A stretch of DNA of 61,281 bases from Methylococcales bacterium (GCA_030753675.1 JASMBU010000004.1:1-61281); one strand, 5' to 3'; positions 1 to 8,993 are shown, counted from the stretch's first letter. Numbers and translations are program-made. Notes: generated by a model from the sequence alone, not told the origin.

Positions 1-263
1 TCTTTACTACTGCCCTTTTTGGTATTGAGAATTTCTAATCGTTGCCATTGACTTTGGTCTTTCGACAAATCTAATGTTTTGGGGCGGGTTTTGAGGTCCC
101 AGCTATTAAGGAGATAATCGACGTTTTCACTAGCAAAGGCGCAAAACCGTGAGCGCATCAGCGCTTCAGCTGTTTTGGGTTTTTCTGTGCCGTCAAGATA
201 AGGTCCGCAGCAATCGTTTCGGGCTTTGGTCGAGCCGCAAAGGCATAGTGAGTCTGTGTTCAA
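1..263 (-). CDS. ychJ: YchJ/UPF0225-like SEC-C protein, 3' end cut by window edge
   Basis: The minus strand reads as the N-terminal 87 residues of a YchJ-type protein and runs off the window edge. The SEC-C zinc motif is visible as C7-x-C9 and C18-C19 (CLCGS then CCGPYL), followed by the family-typical AEALMRSR segment. The chosen start is TTG at 263-261, preceded by an AGGA about 8 bases upstream; no in-frame ATG lies closer. The family has a SEC-C motif followed by an NTF2-like domain, and its function is not established. It sits just downstream of the pilin on the same strand, 16 bases away. Identity is fairly sure from the motif order; the C-terminal half cannot be seen. Confidence 0.8.
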   Translation of the reverse strand, partial: MNTDSLCLCGSTKARNDCCGPYLDGTEKPKTAEALMRSRFCAFASENVDYLLNSWDLKTRPKTLDLSKDQSQWQRLEILNTKKGSSK

Positions 264-279
264 AGCTTGGTTCCTGTTA

Positions 280-756
280 CTAGCAATCAGCTGGGGTTTT
301 AGTGCTGTCCTGATCAATATTTATTGTATTACAACTCGTATCATTTTCCTGTGCCTTACCAGTTGCAGCGGTTGCGGTGAGTGTATAGCAAATTTTCCAT
401 TTGTCATCTAGCGCAAGACCTACACCTTGTGGGCAAGTTGTATCATTGGGGGGAGTCAGTGCCAAACGATAAAATTCTTCCGGTGATTCTTCGAGTTCTT
501 TTAAGGTAAAGGTTGATGTGAGTGTGTCACAGGGCTTTACAATGTTTTCATTAATAGTAGTGGCGTAGCTCTGGCAATTCACCCGAAATTTCTCTTGTGC
601 TAATTGCAGTGACAACAGGGCGTTATGGGCATCGGCGCGCCGTGCTTTTTGTAGGTATTGGTTGTAAGCCGGAATGGCATTAACAGTTAATATAGCAATA
701 ATGCTAATCACAATCAGCAGTTCAATCGGGGTAAAGCCGGCATGTTTGTTTTTCAT
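280..756 (-). CDS. Type IV pilin / minor pilin (PilE-like)
   Basis: This 158-residue protein has a class III prepilin leader of seven residues (MKNKHAG) followed by FTPIELLIV, so a PilD-type peptidase would cut after Gly7 and N-methylate Phe8. Glu12 is the conserved Glu+5 of mature pilins, and residues 8-30 form the hydrophobic helix. Position +3 is Pro rather than the usual Leu. The C-terminal part has several Cys residues, including the last residue, consistent with a disulfide-closed D-region. It resembles PilE-type minor pilins placed in the pilus or pseudopilus at the inner membrane. No other pilus gene is in this window. No clear Shine-Dalgarno sequence precedes the ATG. Confidence 0.85.
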   Translation of the reverse strand: MKNKHAGFTPIELLIVISIIAILTVNAIPAYNQYLQKARRADAHNALLSLQLAQEKFRVNCQSYATTINENIVKPCDTLTSTFTLKELEESPEEFYRLALTPPNDTTCPQGVGLALDDKWKICYTLTATAATGKAQENDTSCNTINIDQDSTKTPADC

Positions 757-920
757 AATGTTAAGTTTAATAAATGATTTAACGGTTGACTATCAACATT
801 GTTTAATTAGGGTAAACTCGGCTGTTTTTTCATGGTTTTGCTGCAAATCAATAAGTTTCAAAGATAGTTCAAAATGGCTTGAATACACCTAGGCTGAGCG
901 TTTTTGTTGGTGACTCACGT

Positions 921-926
921 TATAAT
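921..926 (+). promoter_or_regulatory. Candidate -10 element for the FAH gene
   Basis: A perfect TATAAT lies 31 bases upstream of the ATG of the following gene. No good -35 hexamer is found at 16-18 bases, so this is a candidate only. Confidence 0.3.
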
Positions 927-956
927 GGTCTTTTTAAAGGAGTTAAGAGGGTAAAA

Positions 957-1829
957 ATGAAGTTGGCAACATTTAGTCATAGTAATCAAACCCGCGTTGG
1001 TGCGGTCGTTGGGCAAGAGATAGTCGATTCCACAGGACTTATCGACGGTTTGACGACGATGGTTGATTTTATCAATTTAGGCGAACGTGCTATAGCGGCT
1101 ATGGATCAACGTATTGCTCAAGGGGGCGGTCGTCTTGATCTCGATGCAGTTAAGCTAGAGGCGCCGGTTTTACAGCCGACTAAATATTTGGCGATCAGTT
1201 TGAATTATGCCGACCATATCAGTGAAACTGGTCTTGAAAAGCCGGAATCCCCATCGTTTTTTAATAAACAAACCAGTTGTATTATTGCTGATGGCGAGCC
1301 GATTCATCGGCCCAAGGTTTCTGAAAAACTTGACTATGAAGGTGAATTAGCCTTAGTGATTGGTAAGCGATGCCGGCATGTACCGATTGATCGGGCAGCC
1401 GATGTTATTTATGGCTATACCATTGCTAATGATGTTTCGGTTCGAGATTGGCAGTTTCGCTCCCCTACTTTTACTTTGGGTAAATCGTTTGATACGCACG
1501 GGCCTTTAGGGCCGTGGCTGGTTACGGCCGATGAGGTCGGCGATCCGCATCAGTTGGATTTAAAAACCTGGGTGGGCGGTGAATTACGGCAATCATCTAA
1601 TACGATGCATATGATTTTTAATTGTTATGAGATGATCAGTTATCTCAGCACGGTGATGACCCTAGAGCCCGGCGATATTATTGCCACCGGAACGCCGTCG
1701 GGTGTTGGCGTTAAGATGAAGCCGCGAGGCTATATGCTACCTGGTCAAGAAGTTCGAATAGAAATTGAAAAACTGGGCGCTTTAACAAACCCTGTAATTA
1801 GTGAGCCGGATTCGACCGTTCAGTATTAA
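957..1829 (+). CDS. Fumarylacetoacetate hydrolase (FAH) family protein
   Basis: The product is 290 residues long when started at ATG 957, which follows an AGAGG ribosome-binding site. An in-frame ATG at 879 would add 26 residues unlike the family. The metal-binding acidic signature of the family is present (YEGELALVIGK and NDVSVRDWQ), as is the glycine-rich loop GTPSGVGV near the C-terminus. Family members use a divalent metal to act on beta-diketo acids such as acylpyruvates, oxaloacetate or 2-hydroxymuconate derivatives; the exact substrate cannot be told from sequence. It is a lone gene closed by a strong bidirectional terminator. No aromatic-degradation genes lie beside it. Confidence 0.88.
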   Translation: MKLATFSHSNQTRVGAVVGQEIVDSTGLIDGLTTMVDFINLGERAIAAMDQRIAQGGGRLDLDAVKLEAPVLQPTKYLAISLNYADHISETGLEKPESPSFFNKQTSCIIADGEPIHRPKVSEKLDYEGELALVIGKRCRHVPIDRAADVIYGYTIANDVSVRDWQFRSPTFTLGKSFDTHGPLGPWLVTADEVGDPHQLDLKTWVGGELRQSSNTMHMIFNCYEMISYLSTVMTLEPGDIIATGTPSGVGVKMKPRGYMLPGQEVRIEIEKLGALTNPVISEPDSTVQY

Positions 1830-1837
1830 TCAGCGAT

Positions 1838-1875
1838 AAAAAAGCCCCGAAGATGTTTTTCTACGGGGCTTTTTT
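1838..1875. terminator. Bidirectional intrinsic terminator
   Basis: A perfect 12-bp stem (six A, then GCCCCG; CGGGGC, then six T) with a 14-base loop separates the convergent FAH and DUF5765-type genes. The A-run/T-run layout makes it work on both strands. Confidence 0.88.
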
Positions 1876-1890
1876 ATTTGAGAACGTTCG

Positions 1891-2670
1891 TCAGGATAAA
1901 GACTCAGGTTGGCCAGTCTCATCGGGTTTGGTGGTGAGCCTTTTATAAAAAGGCCAGTTTCGAACGTGTAAGTATTTTCTGATTGGCGTTTTAATAACCG
2001 ACAGACACAGTGCAATAGAAAACAAGCACCAGACGGCAGCATATTCATTGGGGTCAGTCGTGGTGGCATCTGAAATCCAAGGCCCAACAATGTAATGAAA
2101 ACCGACAAAGCGCCAAGAGCCATAGATCAGCGGCAGGATAAAGGCGACTAAAATATAGGTTAAGGCGTGTAGTCCCCAGTTAAAATCAAAAAGCCAAGGG
2201 ATTGGGTCTGACAAGATGCCGTTTAGCGGCAGTTGCCAGGCTATATGCCAGTCACCGGAGACAGAACAAACTTCAGGGCCGCAAAAACCCTCAATACCAA
2301 TGTTACAAGACCCCGCCCAAGCAAATGGATACATTTTAACCAGCATAGCAATAGCACCGATCGTACAGATACTGTAGACGGTGGCTTGGATTTTAAATTT
2401 GACTTCTTCGGGTATGAAATACATAGCAACCATATTGGCGAAAAAAGGCTGGAATGCAATGTGTAGATAGCCAAACAGAGTGAGTATCTGATTGCTGGGA
2501 TTATCGCACAGGTCAATATAGACATAAGTAAATGCCTGTAGTAATTCCATTAATGCGAAATACGTTAAAGGAATCCAGAGTTCTTTAGACTCCCCTCTTC
2601 TTGCTACATAGATAGCGGCACTGAGCCCTACGGTTGCCAGAACACCTGACGCTTCACCACTCCAACACAT
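1891..2670 (-). CDS. DUF5765-type seven-helix membrane protein
   Basis: The 259-residue product begins MCWSGEASG and has about seven hydrophobic segments, with a Cys-rich extracytoplasmic loop around residues 115-135 (SCNIGIEGFCGPEVC). The MCWSGEAS start and the aromatic-rich FALMELLQAF helix match, from memory, the DUF5765 family of unknown function found across marine bacteria. It is not a rhodopsin: no DxxxK retinal helix is recognisable. It is a monocistronic gene between two minus-strand neighbours, with its own candidate promoter and a shared terminator. No role is known; sensing or transport would be guesses. Confidence 0.7.
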   Translation of the reverse strand: MCWSGEASGVLATVGLSAAIYVARRGESKELWIPLTYFALMELLQAFTYVYIDLCDNPSNQILTLFGYLHIAFQPFFANMVAMYFIPEEVKFKIQATVYSICTIGAIAMLVKMYPFAWAGSCNIGIEGFCGPEVCSVSGDWHIAWQLPLNGILSDPIPWLFDFNWGLHALTYILVAFILPLIYGSWRFVGFHYIVGPWISDATTTDPNEYAAVWCLFSIALCLSVIKTPIRKYLHVRNWPFYKRLTTKPDETGQPESLS

Positions 2671-2712
2671 AATTGTTTGCCTCTAACTCGATAGGTTTCT
2701 ATAAAACCCCCT

Positions 2713-2718
2713 ATTATA
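2713..2718 (-). promoter_or_regulatory. Candidate -10 for the seven-helix protein gene
   Basis: The minus strand reads TATAAT 43 bases upstream of the ATG at 2670. The -35 region is poor, so confidence is low. Confidence 0.3.
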
Positions 2719-2894
2719 CCTAATTATCAGTGCTTTATATAGCATTGGCTATCAGAGTTGTATGGGGTGAAGTGGTTGGTGCTGAAAAATGTACGCTACC
2801 GATCGGTTTTTATGGGTAATTGCAGCTCGTTTAAAAAGGTTGTGAGTCATAGCCTGTAGGGTAGTGAGCAGTCGTTGATTATAATGCGAGCGTG

Positions 2895-4025
2895 TTAAAT
2901 TTCACTTGCTTGAGTGGGTTGTGTGGAAGGGATCAATGACCCATAACCTTCTTGTTCTATGGTGTGTTGGGGAATAAAGCGTAAGGCGGCGGAGTTTATG
3001 CAATAACGAAGTCCTGTGGGTTGAGGGCCGTCAGTAAAAAGGTGGCCTAAGTGAGAGTCGCCTAAAATACTGCGTAATTCAGTACGAGTGATGAATAAAA
3101 AGTTATCTTCTTGGGTGACTATATGTTTAGGTTCGAGTGGGCGCGTAAAACTGGGCCAGCCAGTGCCGGAGCGATATTTGTTGCGCGAAGAAAATAGCGG
3201 TTCTCCGCTGACAACATCGACATAGATGCCCTTTTCTTTATGATTCCAGTATGAATTATGGAACGGTTCTTCGGTATCATTTTCCTGTGTTACTTGATAT
3301 TGGAGTGGCATTAATTGGTTTTTGAGCGTTTGAAGGTTGGGCTTAATGAAGGTTGTTGAATTTTTAGAGTGCGGTGGTTTAATTTTTAAATCTTTGCCCC
3401 AGATTTTCTGTAGATAGTTATCTCGCCCGGACTTTTCTCGATAAAAACGGTATCTTATTGGGTTTTTTTGGTAATAATTTTGGTGGTATTCTTCAGCCGG
3501 AAAAAAGTCTTTAAAGGGTCGTATTGCCGTGACGATAGGGGTTTGAAAGCGTGTCGATTTATTGAGGTTGTCAAAGGCTTGGTGGGCTAATTTTTGTTGT
3601 TCGGGGCTGTGGTAAAAAATGGCACTGAGGTATTGTGTGCCGCGATCAACAAATTGTCCGCCACTATCGGTGGGGTTAATTTGACGCCAAAATGCAGCGA
3701 GTAGCTGTTCGTAGGTTATTTGGGTAGGGTCATAGAATACTTGTACGGCTTCTAAGTGTTGCGTACCACCCAGAGAGACCTGTTTATAGGTTGGGTTTTT
3801 AATCTGGCCGCCACTAAAACCAGAGATAGCTTGGTTGACGCCGGCAAGTTTTTCAAAGTCAGCTTCTACGCACCAAAAGCAGCCGCCGGCAAAAGTGGCG
3901 ACAGCGAGCTGTTTGTTTTGTGTCAATAAGGTAAGGCTGGTGTTTTCAGTGGATTGATTGTTTAGGGTGCCAATCACCACAAGAGCAGTTCCCGCTAAAA
4001 TAAGGCTAATGATCAATAATTTCAT
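2895..4025 (-). CDS. msrAB: Fused peptide methionine sulfoxide reductase MsrA-MsrB, membrane anchored
   Basis: The 376-residue protein starts with an uncleaved-looking hydrophobic anchor (residues 3-21), then an MsrA domain (about 40-200) with the GCFWC active site (C49, with C52 as likely resolving Cys), then an MsrB domain (about 235-360) with catalytic C342 in [11 protein letters not shown]. Together they reduce both S- and R-methionine sulfoxide in proteins, here probably in the periplasm. The MsrB half lacks the zinc CxxC pairs of E. coli MsrB and has Thr in place of the resolving Cys (SGTGWPSF), so C342 is its only cysteine. The layout resembles envelope MsrAB/PilB proteins without the thioredoxin domain. 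A thioredoxin-like partner must come from elsewhere. Confidence 0.92.
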   Translation of the reverse strand: MKLLIISLILAGTALVVIGTLNNQSTENTSLTLLTQNKQLAVATFAGGCFWCVEADFEKLAGVNQAISGFSGGQIKNPTYKQVSLGGTQHLEAVQVFYDPTQITYEQLLAAFWRQINPTDSGGQFVDRGTQYLSAIFYHSPEQQKLAHQAFDNLNKSTRFQTPIVTAIRPFKDFFPAEEYHQNYYQKNPIRYRFYREKSGRDNYLQKIWGKDLKIKPPHSKNSTTFIKPNLQTLKNQLMPLQYQVTQENDTEEPFHNSYWNHKEKGIYVDVVSGEPLFSSRNKYRSGTGWPSFTRPLEPKHIVTQEDNFLFITRTELRSILGDSHLGHLFTDGPQPTGLRYCINSAALRFIPQHTIEQEGYGSLIPSTQPTQASEI

Positions 4026-4363
4026 AGAATTTAAGTATAGAGCGTTGCCAAAAAAGAAGGCGTAAAACTGTTAATTAATAGGATCTTGATTGTTTTGTTT
4101 GGTTCCGTATCTTGAATGAGTGATAGGTAAACCTATGAAATTAATAAAGAAAGTGGTATAGTTTCTTTTAGCGTTAAATCTGCATTACTAAAGTTTCATT
4201 ATTCGTTCATTTCACAGTCTCTTTCACTAGGGTCGAATTGATTTCATAGTGTGGTGAATTTTCTGAAGGCGTTTCAAAAACGTTCGTTTGTTTTTCAGTT
4301 GATATCTTACTAATACACCCATAGCTGCAGTATGGCGCTCTATTTAATTATTTAGGTATATGC
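4026..4363. other. Intergenic region: divergent promoters and long deaD leader
   Basis: These 338 bases separate the divergent msrAB and deaD genes and hold no convincing ORF. An extended -10 (TGGTATAGT) lies at 4154-4162 on the plus strand, which would give deaD an untranslated leader of about 195 bases. Long leaders are typical of cold-shock mRNAs such as csdA/deaD. The -35 is weak, so the promoter assignment is tentative. Confidence 0.4.
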
Positions 4364-6157
4364 ATGACTCTTGATACTACAGTAACGTTATTTAAGGATT
4401 TAAATTTATCCGATCCGGTTTTAAAATCATTAAACAGTGTTGGCTATGAAACGCCAACCCCTATTCAGGCTCAAACTATTCCGCCATTATTGCTCGGAAA
4501 AGATGTTTTGGGTGAGGCGCAAACAGGAACCGGTAAAACGGCGGCATTTGCGTTGCCTATTTTATCGCGTATAGACACCAAGAAAAAAATACCTCAGGTC
4601 TTAGTCCTCGCACCAACTAGAGAGTTGGCGATTCAGGTTGCAGAAGCCTTTCAGCGCTATGCCTCAAAAATTAAGGGGTTTCATGTGCTGCCGGTTTATG
4701 GGGGCCAGGATTATAGTGGGCAAATAAGAGCATTGAAGCGAGGCGTTCATGTTGTTGTGGGTACGCCTGGGCGGGTCATGGATCATATGCGTCGTGGTAC
4801 CTTGAATGTCAGTGAGTTGGATTGCTTGGTTCTTGATGAGGCCGATGAGATGCTTCGGATGGGTTTTATTGATGATGTCGAATGGGTCATGGAGCAAACA
4901 CCAAAAGATCGACAAATTGCCCTGTTTTCTGCAACGATGCCGAAAGAAATTAGGCGTATTGCGCAGCGTTATTTGAAAGACCCTGAAGAGATTACCATTA
5001 AGGTTAAAACCACAACGGCAGAAACTATTCGCCAGCGATTTATGACCGTTAGTGGCGTTCAAAAGCTCGATGCGTTGACCCGTATTTTAGAAGTTGAATC
5101 CTTTGATGCCATTATTATTTTTGTAAGAACCAAAACGGCAACGGTCGAGTTGACAGAGAAATTATTAGCGCGGGGTTATGGGGCAGCGGCTATCAATGGC
5201 GATATTGCGCAAAATCAGCGTGAGCGGACTATTAATCAGTTTAAAAAAGGAAAGTTAGATATTTTAATTGCAACGGATGTTGCCGCGCGGGGTTTGGATG
5301 TGCAGCGTATCAGTCATGTGATTAATTATGATATTCCTTATGACACCGAGTCTTATGTGCATCGTATTGGACGTACGGGGCGGGCCGGACGAGAGGGCGA
5401 AGCGATTTTATTTGTAGCGCCACGTGAAAAACGAATGCTGTCTTCTATTGAACGGGCAACGCGTAAGAAAATTGAACCGATGGAATTGCCGTCGACAAAA
5501 GTGATTAATGAAAAGCGAGTGGATCGTTTTAAAGACAAAATAAGCGAGACCGTTGCAGGTGGCGATTTGGCTTTCTTTGAGAAACTATTGACCGACTATC
5601 AGCAAGAACATGATGTGTCTACAGTCACTGTTGCGGCTGCTTTGGCGAAGTTATTACAGGGCGATGAGCCGATGCTTATTGAGAAAAGTGCAAAGCGTCA
5701 ACGGGGTTCTGATGAACGATCTCAAGATAGAAGACCGCAACGCGGCTCTGACGACCGTAATAAAGGTCGTAAGTCGAAAGAAAGAAGCCAGTCAGGTGCT
5801 GAGAAAGGCGTCGCTAATCGATCGTCAAGAAAAGGCGCTCCGGGTGTTGAAATGGAGCAGTTTAGACTCGAGGTAGGTAAAAATGACGGTGTACAGCCCG
5901 GGAATATTGTTGGCGCAATTGCCAATGAAACAGGGTTAGAAGGCGATCTGATTCAGAAAATAAAGATTTTTGATGATCACTCAATGGTGCACTTACCGGA
6001 AGGGATGCCGAGATCTTTATTTCGCTCGTTAAAGAAAGTCTGGGTTTCGGGTAAGCAGCTTAATGCTTCTATTGTTGGTGGTAAAAGTAAGTCTAAAACA
6101 GAGGCCGGTGGTTCTTCTGATAAGAGCGGTGCTAAAAAAAACAAACCAAGTAAATAA
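4364..6157 (+). CDS. deaD: ATP-dependent RNA helicase DeaD/CsdA
   Basis: The 597-residue product is a full DEAD-box helicase: Q motif around GYETPTPIQ, Walker A AQTGTGKT at 52-59, DEAD at 158-161, SAT at 189-191 and HRIGRTGRAG in the second RecA domain. A basic, Arg/Ser/Lys-rich linker (about 445-500) leads to a C-terminal DbpA-like RNA-binding fold (about 503-575), then a Lys/Ser tail. This architecture is that of DeaD/CsdA, which unwinds RNA during 50S assembly and mRNA turnover in the cold. The gene stands alone with a long leader. A second, shorter helicase lies at 38.4 kb. Confidence 0.95.
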   Translation: MTLDTTVTLFKDLNLSDPVLKSLNSVGYETPTPIQAQTIPPLLLGKDVLGEAQTGTGKTAAFALPILSRIDTKKKIPQVLVLAPTRELAIQVAEAFQRYASKIKGFHVLPVYGGQDYSGQIRALKRGVHVVVGTPGRVMDHMRRGTLNVSELDCLVLDEADEMLRMGFIDDVEWVMEQTPKDRQIALFSATMPKEIRRIAQRYLKDPEEITIKVKTTTAETIRQRFMTVSGVQKLDALTRILEVESFDAIIIFVRTKTATVELTEKLLARGYGAAAINGDIAQNQRERTINQFKKGKLDILIATDVAARGLDVQRISHVINYDIPYDTESYVHRIGRTGRAGREGEAILFVAPREKRMLSSIERATRKKIEPMELPSTKVINEKRVDRFKDKISETVAGGDLAFFEKLLTDYQQEHDVSTVTVAAALAKLLQGDEPMLIEKSAKRQRGSDERSQDRRPQRGSDDRNKGRKSKERSQSGAEKGVANRSSRKGAPGVEMEQFRLEVGKNDGVQPGNIVGAIANETGLEGDLIQKIKIFDDHSMVHLPEGMPRSLFRSLKKVWVSGKQLNASIVGGKSKSKTEAGGSSDKSGAKKNKPSK

Positions 6158-6285
6158 AGGTGTGCGGTGTGCTTTTTAGCTAAAAAGAGTATCTAATTTT
6201 GGCTGGAATCGTTATGTTATTAGCTATAGAATGACCGCCTATTAGGGTGATTTGTTTTTCAAATAGCATGGCAACGTGGAGTTAG

Positions 6286-6906
6286 GTGTCAAGAGTGACC
6301 ATAGTTTTGGAAGATTTAGTTCAAACCCGTATTCCGACTCAGCACGGTGAGTTTGATTTGCATTATTATTCTAATAATGTCGACGATAAGGAGCATATTG
6401 CCTTTGTAAAAGGGGATGTTTCCGGGGTTAAGGATGTTCCTGTAAGAATACATTCTGAATGTTTTACCGGGGATGTGCTAGGGTCAAGGCGTTGTGATTG
6501 TGGCGAGCAGTTGGACCTGGCGTTACAGCTTATTCAAGAAGCGGGCGTGGGTGTTTTGGTGTATTTACGTCAAGAAGGTCGCGGTATTGGCTTATTGAAG
6601 AAATTACAGGCTTATAACTTGCAGGATGAGGGTTTAGATACGGTTGATGCCAATATTCATTTAGGGCATTTAGCAGATGAACGAGAATATAATTTAGCGG
6701 CTTTGATGTTAGAAAGTTTAGGCGTAGATTCGATTCGATTGATCACTAATAACCCTAAAAAGATTGAAGACCTGCGTCAGTTAGGGGTGTCGATTGTAGG
6801 GCGCATCGCGATTGAATCAGACTATCACAGTGATAACCTTGATTATCTTAAAACGAAGGCTGAAAAGATGCGTCATTTGTTGTCTTTTCCAAAGGCTGAA
6901 AAATAA
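6286..6906 (+). CDS. ribA: GTP cyclohydrolase II
   Basis: The 206-residue protein is a stand-alone RibA. It carries the zinc cysteines C59, C70 and C72 (SECFTGD, SRRCDCG) and the YLRQEGRGIGL loop that binds GTP. It opens the GTP imidazole ring to give the pyrimidine precursor of riboflavin, in the cytoplasm. The start is GTG at 6286 with a close GGAG; GTG at 6295 is an alternative. There is no fused RibB domain and no FMN riboswitch-like leader in the 128 bases upstream. No other riboflavin gene is in the window. Confidence 0.94.
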   Translation: MSRVTIVLEDLVQTRIPTQHGEFDLHYYSNNVDDKEHIAFVKGDVSGVKDVPVRIHSECFTGDVLGSRRCDCGEQLDLALQLIQEAGVGVLVYLRQEGRGIGLLKKLQAYNLQDEGLDTVDANIHLGHLADEREYNLAALMLESLGVDSIRLITNNPKKIEDLRQLGVSIVGRIAIESDYHSDNLDYLKTKAEKMRHLLSFPKAEK

Positions 6907-6939
6907 GACCAGAGTAAAAATATTTCTGTGTGCTGTCTT

Positions 6940-8118
6940 TTATGGGGCTAATAGCGTTTCTGTTAGCTTGATCCAATAGGCGGCGCCAACCGGCAGAATG
7001 GCATCATTAAAGTCGTAGTGCGGGTTATGTAGCAAGCAAGACTTTGTTGAAGGGCCATTGCCAATCCAGATGTAGCAGCCGGGTTTTTCTTTGAGCATAA
7101 AGGCAAAATCTTCTGCGCCCAGGCTGGGCTCGGGCGTTAGGTCAACGCCATTTTCACCGGCAATAGTGGTTGCTACTTGAGCGCATAAATGGGCGGCTTG
7201 CTCATTGTTCCACGTAACGGGATAGCCCGGATTTTCAGGATTAAACTCAAGGGTAGCTTGTACACCAAAGCTTTCACACAGGGAGTTAGTCAGGTGTGTA
7301 ATGGCGTTTTGTAAGTGTTGTTCAATAGCAGGGCTGAAACAACGGAAGGTTCCTTTGAGTTCGACAGATTCAGGGATTGCATTCCAAGTATTGCCGGCGT
7401 GCACTTGCGTGATGGAGATCACAGCGGCCTCGGCAGGATTGGTGGCGCGACTGATGATGGTTTGTAGTGCGGTTATGAGTTGCGCAGCTACAACTACGGG
7501 ATCTTTTCCAAGGTGAGGCATCGCCGCATGTGTTGCTTGCCCTGTGACGGTAATTTTAAAGCAGTTGAATGAGGCCATCATAGCCCCTGCTTTGACAGCA
7601 AAATATCCTTCAGGGAGGTCGGGGAAATTATGCATCCCGTAGATACTGTCAACAGGAAATTGTTTAAATAAGCCTTCTTCTATCATGCGCAGAGCTCCTG
7701 CCCGCCCTTCTTCGGCTGGCTGGAAAATAAACCGGACGGTGCCGCTAAAGTTTCGGTGTTGTGATAAGTAGCATGCAGCACCGAGGAGCATTGCAGAATG
7801 CCCATCATGCCCACAGGCATGCATTTTGCCGTTGTGCGTGGATTTATAATGAAAAGAATTTAGTTCTTGAATGGGTAGTGCGTCGATGTCTGCGCGTAGA
7901 CCTATCGTAGCGTGGCTATCGCCAGCGGTAATAGAGGCGACGACGCCTGTGCCGCCAAGACCTTGGTGAACGTCAAGACCAAAGCTTTTAAGTTTGTCGC
8001 TGATAAATCGTGCCGTTTTGATCTCTTCAAAAGCGGTCTCTGGGTATTGATGAAGGTGTTGTCGCCATTGGCACATATCGTTAATAAGTGATTTTAAAAA
8101 GTCTTTGGGCGTATTCAT
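6940..8118 (-). CDS. M20 family amidohydrolase (hippurate hydrolase/aminoacylase type)
   Basis: The 392-residue product has the M20D signature: LRADIDALPIQE, ACGHDGHSAMLLGAA with metal-binding Cys/His, PAEEGRAGA with the catalytic Glu, the lid-domain segment ATHAAMPHLGKDP, and GAEDFAFM with the last metal ligand. Such enzymes remove N-acyl groups from amino acids or related compounds in the cytoplasm using two metal ions. The substrate is not decidable. It is divergent from folM across 146 bases that hold an operator-like repeat cluster. Confidence 0.9.
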   Translation of the reverse strand: MNTPKDFLKSLINDMCQWRQHLHQYPETAFEEIKTARFISDKLKSFGLDVHQGLGGTGVVASITAGDSHATIGLRADIDALPIQELNSFHYKSTHNGKMHACGHDGHSAMLLGAACYLSQHRNFSGTVRFIFQPAEEGRAGALRMIEEGLFKQFPVDSIYGMHNFPDLPEGYFAVKAGAMMASFNCFKITVTGQATHAAMPHLGKDPVVVAAQLITALQTIISRATNPAEAAVISITQVHAGNTWNAIPESVELKGTFRCFSPAIEQHLQNAITHLTNSLCESFGVQATLEFNPENPGYPVTWNNEQAAHLCAQVATTIAGENGVDLTPEPSLGAEDFAFMLKEKPGCYIWIGNGPSTKSCLLHNPHYDFNDAILPVGAAYWIKLTETLLAP

Positions 8119-8157
8119 GGCATTGATTATGGTTAGTTAAGATGGACGTGATAACTA

Positions 8158-8196
8158 TTATCTAAGATAAAGTAAGATAAGATAGCTTGATTGACA
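8158..8196. promoter_or_regulatory. AGATAA repeat cluster and perfect -35 in a divergent promoter region
   Basis: TTATCT-A-AGATAA (8158-8170) is a perfect 6-bp inverted repeat, followed at once by two further direct AAGATA copies (8174-8185). TTGACA, a consensus -35, lies at 8191-8196 reading toward folM, though its -10 is weak. The cluster sits between the amidohydrolase and folM start codons and could bind a regulator. This is an inference from pattern only. Confidence 0.35.
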
Positions 8197-8264
8197 AGGT
8201 TTCTCTGGGTTCTTTAAGAATATCGAGAAACTTGAGTAATCGTATTTTTTAACAGTGGAGTATT

Positions 8265-8993
8265 ATGGGGCGTAAAACAGCATTGATTACCGGAGCGGCG
8301 AAGCGTCTAGGTGCTGAGATAGCGCATGCGTTACATGATGCAGGGTATGATATTTTAATTCATTACCAACATTCAGTTGAGCAGGCTAATGCGTTATCTG
8401 ATGTGCTCAATGCGCGGCGACCTAATTCTGCGACATTGGTTCAAGCTGATTTGTTGGATCCAGATGATTGCCAGGCCTTAGTTGAATTGGTACCAAAGAA
8501 TTTGGCGGTTTTGGTTAATAACGCGTCAGTGTTTTACCCCACGCCATTAGCGACCGCATCGATGACTGACTGGGACGAGTTGTTAGGTGTTAATTTAAAA
8601 GCGCCCTTCTTTTTGTCGAGAAGTTTAGAGTCGACACTTGCATCACAACAAGGCTGTATCGTTAACATAACGGACATTCATGCGACTAATGGTTTGCCTG
8701 AGTATTCAATGTATAGTATTGCAAAGGCGGGATTAGAGGCGATGACGCGGGTTTTAGCGAAAGAGTTTGCTCCTGTTGTACGGGTTAATGCGGTGGCGCC
8801 GGGGGCTATTTTGTGGCCAGAAGGGAGTGAAGAGCAAAGTGACCTAAAAAAGACAGTATTATCGCGTATTGCCTTGGGGCGGTGTGGTCAGTCAGACGAT
8901 ATTGCTAAAGCGGTACTTTTTTTGGTTGACCAGGGTCAGTATATGACCGGTCAGGTTGTTACGGTAGACGGCGGGCGAACCTTATTTAGTTAA
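8265..8993 (+). CDS. folM: Pteridine reductase / dihydromonapterin reductase-like SDR
   Basis: The 242-residue short-chain dehydrogenase has TGAAKRLG at 9-16, the variant nucleotide loop with Arg seen in NADPH-dependent pteridine reductases, and the YSMYSIAK catalytic Tyr/Lys. The usual catalytic Ser is replaced by Asp (VNITDIHA), as in PTR1 and E. coli FolM. It should reduce dihydromonapterin or dihydrofolate with NADPH. The gene overlaps the 3' end of the convergent folK by 4 bases, which supports a folate role. The strong TATTATG start context has no perfect Shine-Dalgarno. Confidence 0.85.
   Translation: MGRKTALITGAAKRLGAEIAHALHDAGYDILIHYQHSVEQANALSDVLNARRPNSATLVQADLLDPDDCQALVELVPKNLAVLVNNASVFYPTPLATASMTDWDELLGVNLKAPFFLSRSLESTLASQQGCIVNITDIHATNGLPEYSMYSIAKAGLEAMTRVLAKEFAPVVRVNAVAPGAILWPEGSEEQSDLKKTVLSRIALGRCGQSDDIAKAVLFLVDQGQYMTGQVVTVDGGRTLFS

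Noticed and set aside
226-411. Plus-strand ORF of 61 residues
   Set aside because: It lies antisense to the YchJ and pilin genes and has no family-like features; it is a shadow.
1891-2670. Microbial rhodopsin
   Set aside because: Seven helices are present but no retinal-binding Lys motif in the last helix; the sequence fits a different unknown family.
6172-6187. 16-bp palindrome CTTTTTAGCTAAAAAG as deaD terminator
   Set aside because: It has no loop, is AT-rich and lacks a T-run; possibly incidental.
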